From assembly GCA_022829145.1 (NCBI GenBank), contig CM040752.1, positions 31,662,586 through 31,726,585 of the forward strand: a stretch of DNA of 64,000 nt, written 5' to 3'. This DNA is from Albula goreensis. Lineage: Eukaryota > Chordata > Actinopteri > Albuliformes > Albulidae. Both the position numbers and the translations under genes were made by a program. The notes beneath the pieces were generated by a model. That model was not told the DNA's origin. It was given only the letters and a program-made list of their open reading frames with translations, and did not search any database. Below are positions 50,316 to 64,000 of the stretch, piece after piece. How positions within the stretch are numbered: the first letter of the stretch is position 1; the number at the start of each line of letters is the position of its first letter.

Positions 50316-50699
50316 TATAACTGCCAAAGTCAATAAGCAAGTAACCGTATCCACAACCGAATTCAGTTACTGCCCAATGCGCGTAATATCCACAACTGCT
50401 ATCAAAAAGGCACCATGTGAGTTTGAAGGTATACTGAGGTACGATGACCAGAGTTCTGAAACCAGGTGCAGTTTGAACAGGTGCGCTGTAGGTGTGCAGT
50501 GGAAGGCTGTGAGAACGAATCCGCTATCCCCATTGCGACAGGGAGTTGATTCCGCCGATCTGGGGTCAGGGTAGAAAAGAGGCATGGCCGAGAAGAGGAA
50601 GCATTCCAGGAAGGAAGGGCCAGGTGACCAGAGGAGCGCGGGGGTCTCGCAGGTGTGTGAGGTTTGATGATAGATTGCAGGTAGGAGGGTGCAGTTCCT

Positions 50700-50907
50700 C
50701 TTGGGGACAGCCTAGTGGCTAAGGTACATGACTGGTTGGTGGCTCAAGCCCCAGTCTAGCCACAGCAAGAACACCATTGCTGTTGGGCCCCTGAGCGAGG
50801 CCCTTAACCCCACATTGCTCCCCCACATGGCCCTTGGTTAGCCTTATCAACTGTAAGTCGCTTTGGATAAAAGCATCAGCTAAATGACTGTAATGTAATG
50901 TAATGCT
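50700..50907 (+). mobile_element. tRNA-derived SINE with L2-type tail, same family
   Basis: Same head (cctagtggctaaggtacatg) and tail (ctgtaagtcgctttggataa ... taatgtaatgtaatg) as 26954-27157. Box B is slightly decayed (ggctcaagcccc). Confidence 0.85.
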
Positions 50908-53900
50908 GCCTCAAAACCCCACACCGCACATGTGCTTTATGCTAACAGTGAACATGTGGGATACAGCATTGCTTGCGTCTGAGTTGCAAGCACTTCAGCA
51001 GCTTAAACACAGCCCTCCATGGCTCATTTACGGAGGCCTGTGAGAGACAGACATGTCAGACTGAGGCATAAATCTTGGGTATTTTTGGCTTTATTGTAAA
51101 GATGCTGCTCGATATGTATCAGGAAGGGATTTTATGGATCTCATGTAATGGATGGATAATATGGATAATATATTACAGATAATATAATATTATATAATAC
51201 CGATAACAAGTCCCCCTGCATACAGATGTCTGCATAGAAAATGGATAATAATAATTAAAAGGAATATATATGTGTTTCCTCTGGTTCATATCCATGCTCC
51301 ACACCATACTGATCATTGTTGTAGGGTCATGTAAAGATGTACACAATCTTAACAATGTTATCAGAAAAATCTTTGCGACTGACAGTTAAAATGCTTGATC
51401 GTCAGGTTAGTAGACACTAATGACAAGGCGACAAATTATCCGATTCAAGCTTTATTTCAACATTGGCCTTTATCAGTTCTTAGCCAGTCCTAACATAGCT
51501 AATGTAGCATATATACCAATAAGTCATCATCAATAATCCTATGTATGAATAACTGTAAGTTGGCTTACAACTGCTTTTGCAATAAAAAAAAAACTTTTAC
51601 ATAATAGTCAAAAACAGCTCAAACGCATAAAAAACAATCATGATGAAGAAAAGTGAAGCAGACCATCATTGCTGATGACTGTCAAAATGGCACATACATA
51701 AGGTCACCTGTGTCATTGCAACAATCCTAGGAACAGTGAAGAGCAATGCATTTAAAAGTCCATGAATTTTACTTATGGCCTACATTTGTATTAATCTGAG
51801 CAGAATCCAGGAGTTTGAGTCAGTGAAGAATATGCCATGGGGATGATTCATTTTTATCTTAGAAGTAAAACAAGAAAAATCTATTTTTACACCTGCCTGA
51901 ATGGGCCGTTAAATTTGCCTATTTATGTATTTAATGTTGATTCATCCTTTTCGTTTTCATCTTGGAAGCAACAGTAATGAAAACCTCTATCAAAAGCCAT
52001 AAAAAATAAATTAGCTACTGTAAACTCATTAAATGAGTCATACATATTACCATGGACAGCAAAGAAAGAAGGTTTCGGCTCTCCACTTACTAAGTAAAAG
52101 CCAGCAACAGCAGACAGCCAATGAGCTATCCATCGGTAGCTATGTCATCAAAGGCCTTTGTCCTCAAGTCAGAATCCAGACATGGCAATAAACTAGCTGC
52201 AATATCATAAAAAGTAAAATAATTACTGTAACTATTATGATCACATAAACAACCTATTCGGTGTCATAATTCCAGAACAGCATGGCTGTTTGGAGGGAAG
52301 GCACTTTTGCACTGGTGAAGCAAACCATTTAGGGAGAGGGCTGATCAGGAAAGCCTGATAGTGCTGTAGCTGGGAGCTGTGATAAATTACTTTTATAGAA
52401 CTTGTATCCTGTAGGCAGCGGCACAAGACCATACATTCCATTAATTTGCCATTCTTCCTCCCCATGCTGCTGTGTAACAGATCCCTAAAGCAGCTCCCTA
52501 GCATGGCGCTTCTCTCCGTGAAACAGCAGATACCGCGCAGAATGTGGCCCGGGCCCAGAGCATGTCTCTCCCCTACCGAATCCACGGTGAAAGGCCTTGC
52601 CTCTGTGTTTTTTAAAAAAGGACTGTTTTTCATTTGCCTGCTTTGTGATGCTGAGCTGCTGAATGGCAGCTACCAGCCTGCTTGAGATTAAATATTATGT
52701 CTAATATTGTGTAGTGGTTAAGACTCAAAAGAGGTTCCTCTACTCTTGTTTAATTTGGAACATGGTGTGAAGCGGCCAGACTGCAGTTTGTGGTTGTTAA
52801 ACAGACAAGACGCGGTCTCCCCTGCGCACATTCCTGTCACGTTCTTGCTTTAATATATCGCTTAATGCTTTTCCTCTAATAGGCAGTATGAATAAAATAT
52901 GGAGACTCCAAAGTCTTAACTGCCGTAAACTTTCAAAACCGAAAAATAAATGTATAACTGCGCTGTAAATGCCACGGTATCCAGACAGCACCTCTCTTTG
53001 TGGAGCTGTGAATAGAACCGGATTTCAAGAGCAGTTGAATGATATTGAATGATGTTACCTGTTGGATCTAGTGCAGTAAACCTTGATGAGAGGATAGACC
53101 TGCAGAGGGTCTTTGGAATGACTGAACAGCCCAGCTCAGGTGAGAGACCCTATCTCTGCTCTTGTCTCCCTGAGGCAGACCGTCTCATTTCACTGGTGCA
53201 GTCTTAGCTTTGTTTTTCTTCACAGATCGCTGGAGCGGAGACTCTTATCTTGTGTTTGCAAGGACATGCACTGAAGTGGGAAACACGAGACTAAAAATAA
53301 AACAACCTTTTTTTCCCCTCCATTAACGTGTATCATTAGCAGGGAAGCTTTGTGATGTGAATAATTAGGACTGCCAGGTCTTCATGTTGAGAGAAAACAA
53401 TTACAAAATGCAATAGAAGTGAAAGGCAAATAGTGCAATCTATTATCAGAAAAGAGGATACTGTATATGTATGTGTGTGTTTAACTCATTCATATTTACT
53501 TCAAATATTTTTGCATTCAGCACAAAATACCTTGTGAGGCCTGCATTAAGTCCTTCTAAAGTGTTTAAACTGATACAACACAACCCATGGCTTTTCAATG
53601 GTGCTGCACAATGATTCAAATCAGAAAACAAATTCAATTCATTATTTTAGCGATTCAATTTCTCACATGGCATGTGTCTTCCTGCGTTTTAATAAAACAT
53701 ATGATGTGGACCACAACAACATTGAAAAACAAACTTTGGAGCCTCCTTCATTAACCCCTCCATGACTGACCCTAACAACCCTTTGACCAGACATGAAAAA
53801 TCCATCAGGCACTAAAATGGCTGATTCTAAGTAGTACAACTCTTCAGTTAGGAAGGGAAGCAAATCAGTGAAGTCTGCCAGTTTACCTCATGAGTGGAAC

Positions 53901-54434
53901 TACTACTGACCGAGGCTAGGGTTTCCCACCTCAACTACTGACCAAATACGCAATGCCCACCTGGGCACCTGTGTGTTTGGAAGTTAGCTTGCTAGCAACC
54001 TATAACCTTACCAAGTGTAGCTGCAGTCAACATTGTAAATGGCAGCTAGCTAGCTAGCTACCAAGGTACCGTTCAGAAACACCATTGTTATCTTGGGCCC
54101 TCTTGCAGTAGCTGCAGCTACACCCATCATCTCCAGGCTAACATTTGCAAGGTGCTCAAAGGCATATTGCGTGTTTGCTAGTAATCTTAACCTATCTGAC
54201 CGAGTGACCACAAAGGCGTAACTATTCACACTACCTGCTCTTGCATCTCATTCGCCACTAAACATATGCTTTAACATGAAATGAAAATGCTCCCTGATGA
54301 CCATAAAATAACAATTAGCATTGTCCATGTCCTCCATGGGCATGAATGTACCTATGACAGTAATATGTCCCCCCACTTCAGAGCCATTCATCACTGAAAC
54401 ACGTTTGTACAGTTATATGCAGTACAGTTATATA

Positions 54435-54650
54435 TGGGGGAAGCCTGTAGTCTAGTGGCTAAGGTAAATGACTGGGACCCCTGAGGTTGGTGGTTCAAGC
54501 CCCAGTCTACAGCAAGAACACCATTGCTGTTGGGCCCTTGCTCCCAGGGAGGATTGGTCCTTGGCTAGCCTAGTGAACTGTGAGTCGCTTAAAAAAGATA
54601 AAAAAGCATCAGCTAATGTATGTGATTGATGATAATGTAATGTAATATGC
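54435..54650 (+). mobile_element. tRNA-derived SINE with L2-type tail, same family, damaged tail
   Basis: The head is well preserved (tctagtggctaagg, tggtggttcaagcccc). The tail has insertions (gtcgcttaaaaaagataaaa) but still ends gtaatgtaat. Confidence 0.82.
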
Positions 54651-54931
54651 ACATACATACTATATTTACTATCGACATATAGGGAAACTGCACCAAAGAG
54701 TACAAAAAGATGAAAAAATATGGTGCTGGGGAAAAAAGATACGAAAAGTGAATATCAAGAAAGTCAATCCCGCCAGTAGCTATCACAGTGTCAGACAGGG
54801 CAGATAGGGCAGATTAATTTCTGTCGGCAGTTCCACCTCGTGCGTGGGACAGTTTGGCAAATATTAATGGCTGCCAGGGACCACTCTGATAGTGCCTGAC
54901 AAAGTTTGACATTATATGAGAGTGATTTGGT

Positions 54932-54952
54932 AAAAAAAAAAAAAAAAAAAAA
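54932..54952. repeat. Poly-A run of 21
   Basis: Homopolymer in the upstream flank; no adjacent retroposon end is evident. Confidence 0.95.
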
Positions 54953-57900
54953 GGACTGAGAAATAGTTATTTTTATTTTGCATTCACATTGAGAAGTGAT
55001 AAAGTTGTAGACAAAATAATGAAAATACCAATATTATTACCAATAACTAACAAAATGGCTTTGCTTTCAAAATAGCTGCAGTCCCTCTTGGAAAGGCGTT
55101 ATATGTTACATGTTTGGAACCGTTTATTGAGGATTATGGCACGATCCTGCAAAGCAAATCCAGTTCTTTGAGAGACGAGGTAGGTGGAGATCCACTTGAC
55201 TCTCCACTTCCCCGTGTGTGTGTGTGTGCGCTCCTTACAACAGATTACACGTCTCGCGCTGGCCTTGGTTTCAGCTTTTGTTGAGAGTGGGTCACGGGGG
55301 TGTGGATTTATGCCTATGAAATGTCTGAAAGGCCGCTGCTTTATGGATTTTAGCTATCCTGTTAAGTCATATTCATCTCTATCCAACCTCTATCTTCATC
55401 TCGCAACCACGATCGCTCTTCGCTGATGCAACTCCTTTTTTGGTGCTTGTCATCATGATTTTCGACACCATTTTTTCCTTAGGAAATTAAATGTCTTTTT
55501 CTGCGACTGACGCACCTGCAGTTTGAGCACCGACTATTTTACCCCTTTAGAAAGCTGCTGGATCTGTCATGTTGCTTTAGAAACTCATATATGAAAGTGA
55601 CGATTTTAAATTGTTTTTTACCGGTGTCAGAACCAGCTTATCCTTCAGAATCAATGGTAGGCACAGTGATTACAGAATCGCCACATCTCACTGCCTCTTT
55701 CCACAAAAACGCACTCACAGAACCCACCACTGCTTTTGGGTTGATGATTGGTGAGTGGGATGCTTACTTTACTGCAATTCAATCATCATTTAATCATTTC
55801 ACCATTAGCCAAGACTGTTCGGGTTGGTTTTCGCATTGTGTAATGCTTCTCAGAACAGCTGAAAAACCACGGATGAAAAAAAAAATGACTGAAATGTGAT
55901 TAAAATCTACAGCCATGAGACGGAGAGACACAGATAACAGTAACTAAGCCTCCGATTTTCCTTTTTTCCAGCTCAGGGAAAGAGGAGGGGGGAGAGTTTA
56001 AGGAACCAGATTAAAGTTTGCTCTTATTAATTTCCTCTCCATTAATGTATTTACCCCAATCACCAGCAAGTTTGCTTCCACTATGCTGCAGTTCTGGCAG
56101 GACCGTACGCTCAGCCCAGCTCATATGAATGCAGAGAGTTCCATCAAAAGCAGCCGGGAAGCACTATTGCCCTGCTGGCAGTCCCCCCCTTCTGTGACTA
56201 CCGTTTTATCACAGCAGATAATATGGGAGTCTTTGTTTACATTCTAGCTTATCATGGATTTACAGTGATCAGTGTGTGAATTTATAAATCATGAAGAAAT
56301 CTATTTTTTTTTCCACTGTAAAAGTATAATGCCACATAAAATACCATTCATTGCTGATGATATCTCATTGCTAAAATCCCAGCATTTAAAAAAATCAATA
56401 GCTTTGAATATTTGAAGATAGAAAAGACCCATATTGATCACTACATACTTAAATAGATATATTCTCAAGGCGACCGGGAAACAAGAAAACTGATGAAGCA
56501 ACAAGATATCAGTATTGAACTAAACAAAGTTAGAACCAGGAGCACCAAATAGCACTTAGTATTCCTCATACATAGCACACATTCAAGATTTTGTGTGAGT
56601 GAGGAAAGTGATAAATATTCCATTGGTTCTCTGTGATCTTGTGATTTTACCATATAAAAGCCCATTCACCCACTTTGAAATATTTCTATACACAAAGTCC
56701 CACAAACATAAAAATGGTATCATGAAAAGAAAGAACTGTCAGGGCTTCTGATTGTGATGTGTTTTGCCTGTAATGTTTCGTCTGTCTGCATTATATTTGA
56801 TAGTGGCATCTCTCTAATAATATCTACTATTGTCTAATATCTACTGCAGCAGAATGGAAAGTGTTACTTAACTACTAACTATGGGAATTGTTAAAACACT
56901 GAAATGCGGTCAGTTGCTTAATCTAATTTATTCTGAGAAGAAAGATCTGTGTTGGTACCCTTTAAATTATACTCTTGCATTTCATTGCTGTGGTTCTAAG
57001 TGAGTGTTGCTGAATAACATTAACCTAGAACATATAAGAGTTAGGGACTCTGCAAGGTAAGTTATTAGGCTTCTGGTTAAAAAAAAATCCCCACAAGTCC
57101 CTGTCCACACAGAAACATTGATATGATAGCATTTATACAACCTTAATCCCAGCCCTGTACCTGAGCCCATCAGTAATTTTAAGCATTTTATTTGGATCCC
57201 TATCGCTAAAGCTAAGATAAAATTGGGAGTGCACAGAGATCATTGAAATAACAGACAATAATCTGATATAACAGAGAAAAGAGCTACAAAATGTTCAGCA
57301 CGAAGTTCATGACCTGTCAGTGCAAGGCTAGCGCTATCACTGCTTCAGCTTGGGGCTCACACTTCTGACAGTAATCAGTGCTGCAACGCAAGCAGTCTCG
57401 CATAAACAATCTGACGCTGCATAAATGCGTAAAATGTGTAAATGTTTTTGCCTGATTCTAGTTCAGACTCCGCAGCACATGTACAAAGAAATCTCTCCTT
57501 TTCCCTGCTCAAAAACACAAACCATTTCAGCTGGAGAATAGAGCGGAGCACTTATTTTTACAATATGTATAAGAAGGAGCAAAGGGCTCTATGGCCCGAC
57601 ATTATCCACAGGCTTAATTTACGGGATAATTTTCTGACAAAGCCCATTTTAAAAAGGTAAAGGGAACTGAAACTGAGGAGAGATAAGGACAGAGAAAGAA
57701 AGGCTTTTGGAAATTGAAAGGTAAAATGGCGAGACTGACAGAAAAATAAAAAGCAAGGGCAGGTTCCTCTCCTTATTCTGTTATTAAGTGCATCATATCT
57801 CCTCTTCTTTCTGCTTCCACTCTTGAACTGACTGGCAGTTTTCTCATTCGTCTGTGCTTCCCCCAGGCAGGCCATGGAAGTGAGACAGTAAATTCGTTCC

Positions 57901-59245
57901 AGCCCACACTGATGTCTGTACTGGTACCCATGCACACTCTACAGCACAGGAACTTAGCACAAGTTTTTTAATAAGAGGAGAAATCACTTCTTTTCTGACA
58001 TTTACTGTGAACAAATTACCCCGCCGTGAGGGAGAGAGCCGGCCGAAGGGTGGGGAGAGGACGAGATGAGAGGCAGCGCGACGCTGCGCCGAACTGAGGC
58101 CGCCCGATACCGTTACCGTCCAAGTCATACTAGGATCCACAGTATGACTATGAGTCTTCAAAATCCATGCCGGCCATTTGCTGTTTACGTTTTCATTTCA
58201 TTTCACTGAATTTGCCTTGATCCAAATATCATTAACAGCCATCGAATTGAGATATACTGCCGGGAGTTTTTTAACACTCAACTCAAATTCCCATGTTGGC
58301 ACCTATGTATATCCATAATCCACAACACCGGACCTTGGTAATTCTCAGTTCAGTGCTGATCAAATAACTTTTTTAATATAATTGGATTGATGGATGGCAC
58401 TTAATCAATTACTTATAAATTAATGTATGTATCTAAAAAATCAGCAAAAATGTTTTCTACACACTTTTATTATTCCAAACCACTGCACTTTGCAGCTCTC
58501 AAATAGCTCTTTATGAACGCCGTTAATTAGATTGGATCTCAAACTATTCTTCATTATATTGTTTCCTGTTCATGAAAGGAATCTTTTTAGAGAAGTTAAT
58601 TATGTTTTGACATAAGCTCATTAATGTAATTAATATATTATCGTTGACATACGGCCTAGAATTGTCAGAGTTCATTTTATTCCATATCTCATATTACATA
58701 ATATCCATCATTTTATAATAACAGCACAGAGCTCTGATTGTAATTTATCAGATTTGCATACTCAGTATCAGTCTCAGAAATCAAACTTGTATTGTGGTAC
58801 CACTGTGATGGCTTACGTTTTGGCGCTGGTAGGGAACTATACCAGTAACAATATTGGCTGAGACTTGAAGTCAAGTTAACTGCAAAATGTAATTAAATTC
58901 TTTATTCGTGATTGGAAACTTCTCAGGTGAATTCCTACATTACTGAATTCCTCTTACTGGTATGGATAGTACACTCACATAGATGTAATTGGTGATTTTA
59001 CCTTCTATACAAAATGCTCACACATTTTGCAAAACTAAATTTAAATACTTAGCAATCAAGTGTGTCTGTTTGTTCCTTAACCATGTTTAGCTTTCCCCAT
59101 ACTGCATGCACCGGCATGAAGGCTTTGCCCCTCTTTTGGGTGAATAAATGCTTGAATATTTTTAGTTTGCTAAAATCAGCTTTAAGGACTATGGTGAGTT
59201 TTTCTGCCCAAAAGTACTTCTCATATGGCGTTCATGGTTAGTTAG

Positions 59246-59290
59246 TTGGCAGATTCTTTCAATTCAAAGCGACTTGCAGGAAGTACACTA
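59246..59290 (-). mobile_element. L2-type tail fragment, minus orientation, degraded
   Basis: ttggcagattctttcaattc then aaagcgacttgcagg resembles the reverse complement of the SINE/L2 tail. Confidence 0.5.
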
Positions 59291-61179
59291 AGTACAGGAA
59301 GTTCAACAACACACATGCTATGGCATGTAATCCCTGAAATGTAAAACGGCACATACAGTGCTGCAGCAACAAACATTAAGAGCTGTTGTAAGTTCCTATG
59401 AGAGAGGAAGTGTTATTGACCTTTTTTTTTTTAAACTTAAGACAGAGGAGGAGGGGACAGGTGGTTGAGGAGGGAGACAGGTACAGTCAGTCTGGAAAGG
59501 TAGGTTAAACATGGGGAAGGATGCAGACATTCTGACAGAGGTGAGAAGGTCATTTCAACGCTGAGGACACAGGATGGAGATCAGGCTCGATGGCGCAGCG
59601 CGGCCAGCCCGTCACCGTGGCGACAGCACCGCAAGGCGCACAGAGCTGGCAGAATGGAGCTGGCTCTCTGAGGGTTAGAGTGAGATGAAAGCCTGGGGTT
59701 TGATCCCCTTTGCAGCCTGGAAGGCCGACACCAGAGCACCAGCACCCTAGGATGAATCATGAACTGCACTGCTGCAAGACAAACTCAACAAGCTTGTACA
59801 GCAATAAGTATTTGATTCTCCTTTGTTTGTTTGATTTCTTTTAATGTTAGATCACATTTTGCAAAACTTTAACCTTGTTTGCTGCGAGTTTGCTAATTTA
59901 AGTTCAGCCACTGATTATCTTTTGTAGTTGTAAAATGTGTTGGTTTAAATAGCCTGACATATTCTGGCCCTCTTGTCAATAAAAGGAAAATCAGTGCATT
60001 CGAGCGAAATGCTAGTGCAATCTTTTAAATAATTTTTATATTTGAACTTCAGAATACAATCCTCCCAAAGCCATGATATCAATTTGGCGATTGTATAATT
60101 TCTGTCCTACAACTGCCCTTTCCAGTCATTTTCACTGACCAGGACAGCTGTAGGGTCTGTGTAGCAAATAGCCCTTTAATTTAATGGCCCAGAGTATCTA
60201 GCAGCTAATCTTTTCAAAACATTTGTTATTTCAAAACATTTGGAATTAATAAAGTCATTGCTTCATACACTTATCTTTACACAGGCACAAAGGGGGCTAC
60301 ACTTCCGTAAAGCAAATGACTGGCGCTAAAGTCCAGCCGCAAACGGCTAATGCCAGAGATTAGTGAGAAAAAAACACAAAATGGCCACTTTAACCAGCTT
60401 TGAAAAGGGGAGGGGGTGGGGGTCGCACGGTCCTGACCGGGTCATACTGTAACCTGACTCCAGTGTCTGACTGTAACTGTCAATGATACTGTGTCAATTA
60501 TCCCCCACATCGATCTCTTATTACTCTTTGGTCTTCGGAGCCATACCTATTGACTCTGAGTCCTTTACCTATTACTCACATGCACGGTCACCGGAGGTGA
60601 AATAATAGATCCTTGCTCTGATGCGTTTCTCTGGTATAATGCACACACCCATTCTGACTTTTGGTCAAATACACTTGGGACTTACGTATTTTGCGTATCT
60701 CATTTCCGTATTGGGCTGCCACACTTCCCTCGCCTAAGCATGAACATCACGCCTCGCAGAAGTAAGATTTCAAGGCCAGGCACACAACAGGAGCCCTGGA
60801 TCAGATATTTAAATCATCCAAATGGTCTTATGAATGTGCTAAATATTATTATGGTATGATTCACACTGGTTACATTATTAAAATGAGATCAAAGCCGCTG
60901 CCGGCCATTCTAAATAATTTTATCAAGAGTAATACGTTTATTATCAAACTATGTTACAATCTGACCCCCAAGGCTTTTTAACACTTGATGCATACTGTGC
61001 TTTTCATATGCTTTTCGTGTGCTTTTAAAACTCATGAATAGAAACAAAAACCTAATTACATGCACACATACATCAAATAAATTTCACTGTTAGCTGTTTG
61101 AAATGCATTTTCATCCATCTCTTCCCTTTTCCCCAATTTGGGATGGCCAGTAATATTTGTTGGCCTCTGCCTGTACTGG

Positions 61180-61474
61180 AAGGTAAGGTAAGGTAAGGTG
61201 GTAAGGTAAGGTAAGGTAAGGTATGGTATGGTATGGTATGGTATGGTATGGTATGGTATGGTAAGGTGTGGTGTGGTGTGGTGTGGTGTGGTGTGGTATG
61301 GTAAGGTAAGGTAAGGTAAGGTAAGGTAAGGTAAGGTAAGGTAAGGTATGGTATGGTATGGTATGGTAAGGTAAGGTAAGGTAAGGTATGGTATGGTATG
61401 GTATGGTATGGTATGGTATGGTATGGTATGGTAAGGTAAGGTAAGGTAAGGTAAGGTAAGGTAAGGTAAGGTAA
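61180..61474. repeat. Pentanucleotide array of GGTAA/GGTAT/GGTGT variants, about 59 units
   Basis: The unit variants occur in contiguous blocks: GGTAA, GGTAT, GGTGT, GGTAA, GGTAT, GGTAA, GGTAT, GGTAA. One unit at about 61199 is broken. Directly after it comes tctttgttatccccgagggg, a motif similar to ends of some fish LINE-derived repeats. Confidence 0.97.
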
Positions 61475-64000
61475 TCTTTGTTATCCCCGAGGGGTAATTT
61501 GTTGCATAGCCAGCAGTAAATACAGTCATCATCAACAATCAACACACACCAAACAACACGTAAACAATTTCAACAAAAACACAGAATTACACAGAATTAA
61601 TTAATGTTATTCAAATGGTAATGACTCCTATCGATTCATGAGAGCACAAAACGTATGTTTTGGCACAAACGCTACTTCCCGTTCCACCAGCTGGACCAGC
61701 TGCGTTGCACGGCTGTTGCACTGGGTGGCTGTCCTGCGCAGCTGGAACTGCCACCATATTGGCACCATATTAACTGGCACTACAGCCAGTTTAGGGCTAT
61801 CTACATGGTCTGCCCCAGACAGCCCTGGCACAGCCAGGATCAATGCCTGCCCCTGGAGGGGTGGGGGGGGGGGGGTATCATTGCATGTGGAGGCCATCTA
61901 GACTATTGGGGCCCTTGGCAGAAAATCCCATGGGGCCCTTCTGACCAACACCAATTGTCATTATATTCATTGCCTTCATTCATTGCCCTCTGGGGCCCCT
62001 TCATTGCCCTCCAGGGCCTGTCCTGTCTGTAAAATTCACCTCTGACTACAGGCCAGCCTGGAGGCCCTAAATCTTCTCTATTGATCAGGTGCATGTTTCT
62101 AACAGAATGTACAAGCAGCACACAAAGCCAGCTTGAATTAATATTTTCCATAAGCTGCCATGGAGAGGTAAGAGAAGGATGAGATTGATGAGTTTCACCA
62201 GCTCAGCCTCTATTTTTACCTGACGAGACTGACCTACTTGCCTCTCCAATATAGACCTCTGGCTATATCCAGTTATAGTCGGGGTAGGACTCAAATTCCC
62301 AGCCACCGGAACACACAGCTGCATTCTGTGCACCATCTACATCTATGCCTTTCATAATTATGTTGGTTGATAAATCACCAAATACATGTGGTAGCTAAGA
62401 GCTCATTTCCAAAGGAACGAAAGACAACGTAAAATAATTTGCCATAAAAGAGATGCTGCTGACAGTTCAAATCTCGGCCTTCAATGTCCAGGAGCAATCT
62501 GTGCTTAACTTGTGCCTCATATTACTGACTCATCAATCAAACATGGATCCTCACCTTACCCAAGCATACACTAAACGCAAGAATCTATGAACAATGGGCT
62601 TTGGCAGAAACAGAGAAACCCGGGGGTTGAGGCAGCTAACAATCCAATCTTTTGACTACAAAAACCATTCCTCCCTCAGTTCTGAGCTGTGTTTCTCATT
62701 TTGTGTGTCAGTGTTTATCTTCCTGTGGATTATCCTTTTTATATAAAAAATCTATTTTTGGAACATTATATAGCTCTAAACTATATCTGTCAGGAAAGGC
62801 ACCAAGAGCTGGCCACTCGAACGCCAAACAAAAACAGGGACATCCGTAGAACCACAGAGCCACTTTTAGATGATTTTGCCTTGGTGCTGTTTTTGTCATG
62901 TTTCCTTAAACAAGCCCCTAAATTTCTTACACAGGTCAGGAGCTCTTCAGTTTGGGATCTTCTTTTATTTCACCACTGTGACGTTATTACCAGTTTACCT
63001 TTTTATTTTTACTTTATCAGAAAAGGTAGGTCGGGCAAGCGCTCATTTGACTTGCACTGTGAAATCAAAGTGAGTGGACAATGCAACGGATCGTGCAGCC
63101 AATCAGATGTAGAGATGAGGAGAGACCAGTGAATGGTCTGTTCTCTCCTCACTATATGCTCTTGTGTGATTAGGCAGCCTGATGTAGAAAGCTGCCTTTG
63201 TGAGAATTAGATCAGGATTTTGTTTGGGCATCTTATCTGCAGGTTCAGCCATTCCATTGTGAGGGGATCAGAGAGACGTGTGTATGTCACTGAGCTGAGG
63301 TGCCTGAGGGCTTACTAAAGATTTCCAGGAGCAAAAGCACCTCTGAAACAGTGCTCTCTCTCTGAAACAGCTTCATGCCTCCTACCAAACATATAGTGTA
63401 ATGCTAAGAGCGACACAGAACAAGGTGGCTGCAAAAATGTCAGTTGAGAGAGACTGTCGGGTGGTGCATCCAGTTAAAGCACTCTGTCTCAGTGCAGTGA
63501 CCCATCCCATTGGTTTGCAGTCCAGCCTGACCATGCTAATGCTGACCAAGAGCCCTGACAGAGCATGAAGTGCCACAGTGACACACTGGGGAGGGAGGGG
63601 CTTCTACTTTGATTGGCGGTACAGCATCACCCTCAGAGGGCAGGGGCACAAGGACTGCCTCAGCTGCGTAAGAACCCCCACCCATCCAGAACAGCATCTG
63701 CGCAGCTCAGCTGGTGGACTGCAGAGCAGACCAACAGTGGCTGGCTCCATGCATTTAACTTCAAGCCTGCACTGGTCAGCACACACACCAAAAACTCACA
63801 AAGGATGTAGAAGAGACAAGATGTGGTTAGAAATACTATAACATATTCCAATAAAAAACTATTTTTGAATATTAATAATAATATATAAAGCCTTGGGTGA
63901 ATGAAGCAAGATCTGTATAAGGACATATACTTTTCCAAATGGCGTCACCCCCAGTTCACTCATTTCCTTCACATTGCAATGGTGCCCCTTCAAAATAACA

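Larger units (their letters stand above)
45559..64000. other. Upstream flank of grm6, no coding exon recognised
   Basis: The grm6 promoter and non-coding first exon should be here if the acceptor at 45559 is used, but I cannot place them. Supported content is SINEs (46230-46322, 47830-48102, 50700-50907, 54435-54650), SINE tail fragments (50258-50315, 59246-59290), microsatellites (47438-47524, 48727-48761) and the pentamer array (61180-61474). Confidence 0.65.

Noticed and set aside
54043-54060. agctagctagctagcta run
   Set aside because: Short tetranucleotide repeat, not significant.
61056-61545. Open frames of 144-160 codons encoding LPYLT/IPYHT repeats
   Set aside because: They are translations of the pentanucleotide array, which lacks stops by composition; not a gene.

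Overview
The window is vertebrate nuclear DNA, almost certainly from a ray-finned (teleost) fish. One widely spaced multi-exon gene sits on the minus strand. Introns have GT/AG ends, microsatellites are abundant, and there are tRNA-derived SINEs with an L2-type tail ending in TGTAA/ATGTA repeats. That tail is a style known from eels and other basal teleosts, but the species cannot be fixed from this alone. No prokaryotic operon, CRISPR array or rRNA was seen.

The only protein-coding gene I can support is a group III metabotropic glutamate receptor. The best match is mGlu6 (grm6), the glutamate receptor of retinal ON-bipolar cells. It runs right to left from a coding start at 45528 to a stop at 8811, in ten coding exons over about 37 kb. 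Exon order on the minus strand is 45558-44971, 28585-28369, 27462-27327, 23502-23348, 22864-22724, 22306-22107, 18360-18221, 18054-17432, 14999-14688 and 9050-8811. They encode in turn a signal peptide, the bilobed glutamate-binding (Venus-flytrap) domain, the nine-cysteine domain, seven transmembrane segments and a short cytoplasmic tail. Corrected length would be about 907 residues.

The gene has several peculiarities. Exon 6 (200 nt, expected 201) and exon 8 (623 nt, expected 624) each lack one base, so the sequence as written is frameshifted twice. The 936-nt exon usual in this family is cut into 624+312 nt by a 2.4-kb intron inside TM4, and that intron carries an 82-bp minisatellite. The donor of intron 5 lies in a 34-bp tandem duplication that copies the donor. 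The exon 3/4 junction codon changes an expected Arg to Ile.

Layout: 1-8810 is downstream flank with SINE and retroposon debris and a CpG-rich patch. 8811-45558 is grm6 with its introns, which contain solo-LTR-like repeats, a Tc1/mariner-type MITE, SINEs and minisatellites. 45559-64000 is upstream flank with no recognisable coding exon, several SINEs, (GT)n and (GA)n tracts, and a 295-bp pentanucleotide array. I found no undescribed multi-gene system. The most informative signals are the structural oddities of grm6.
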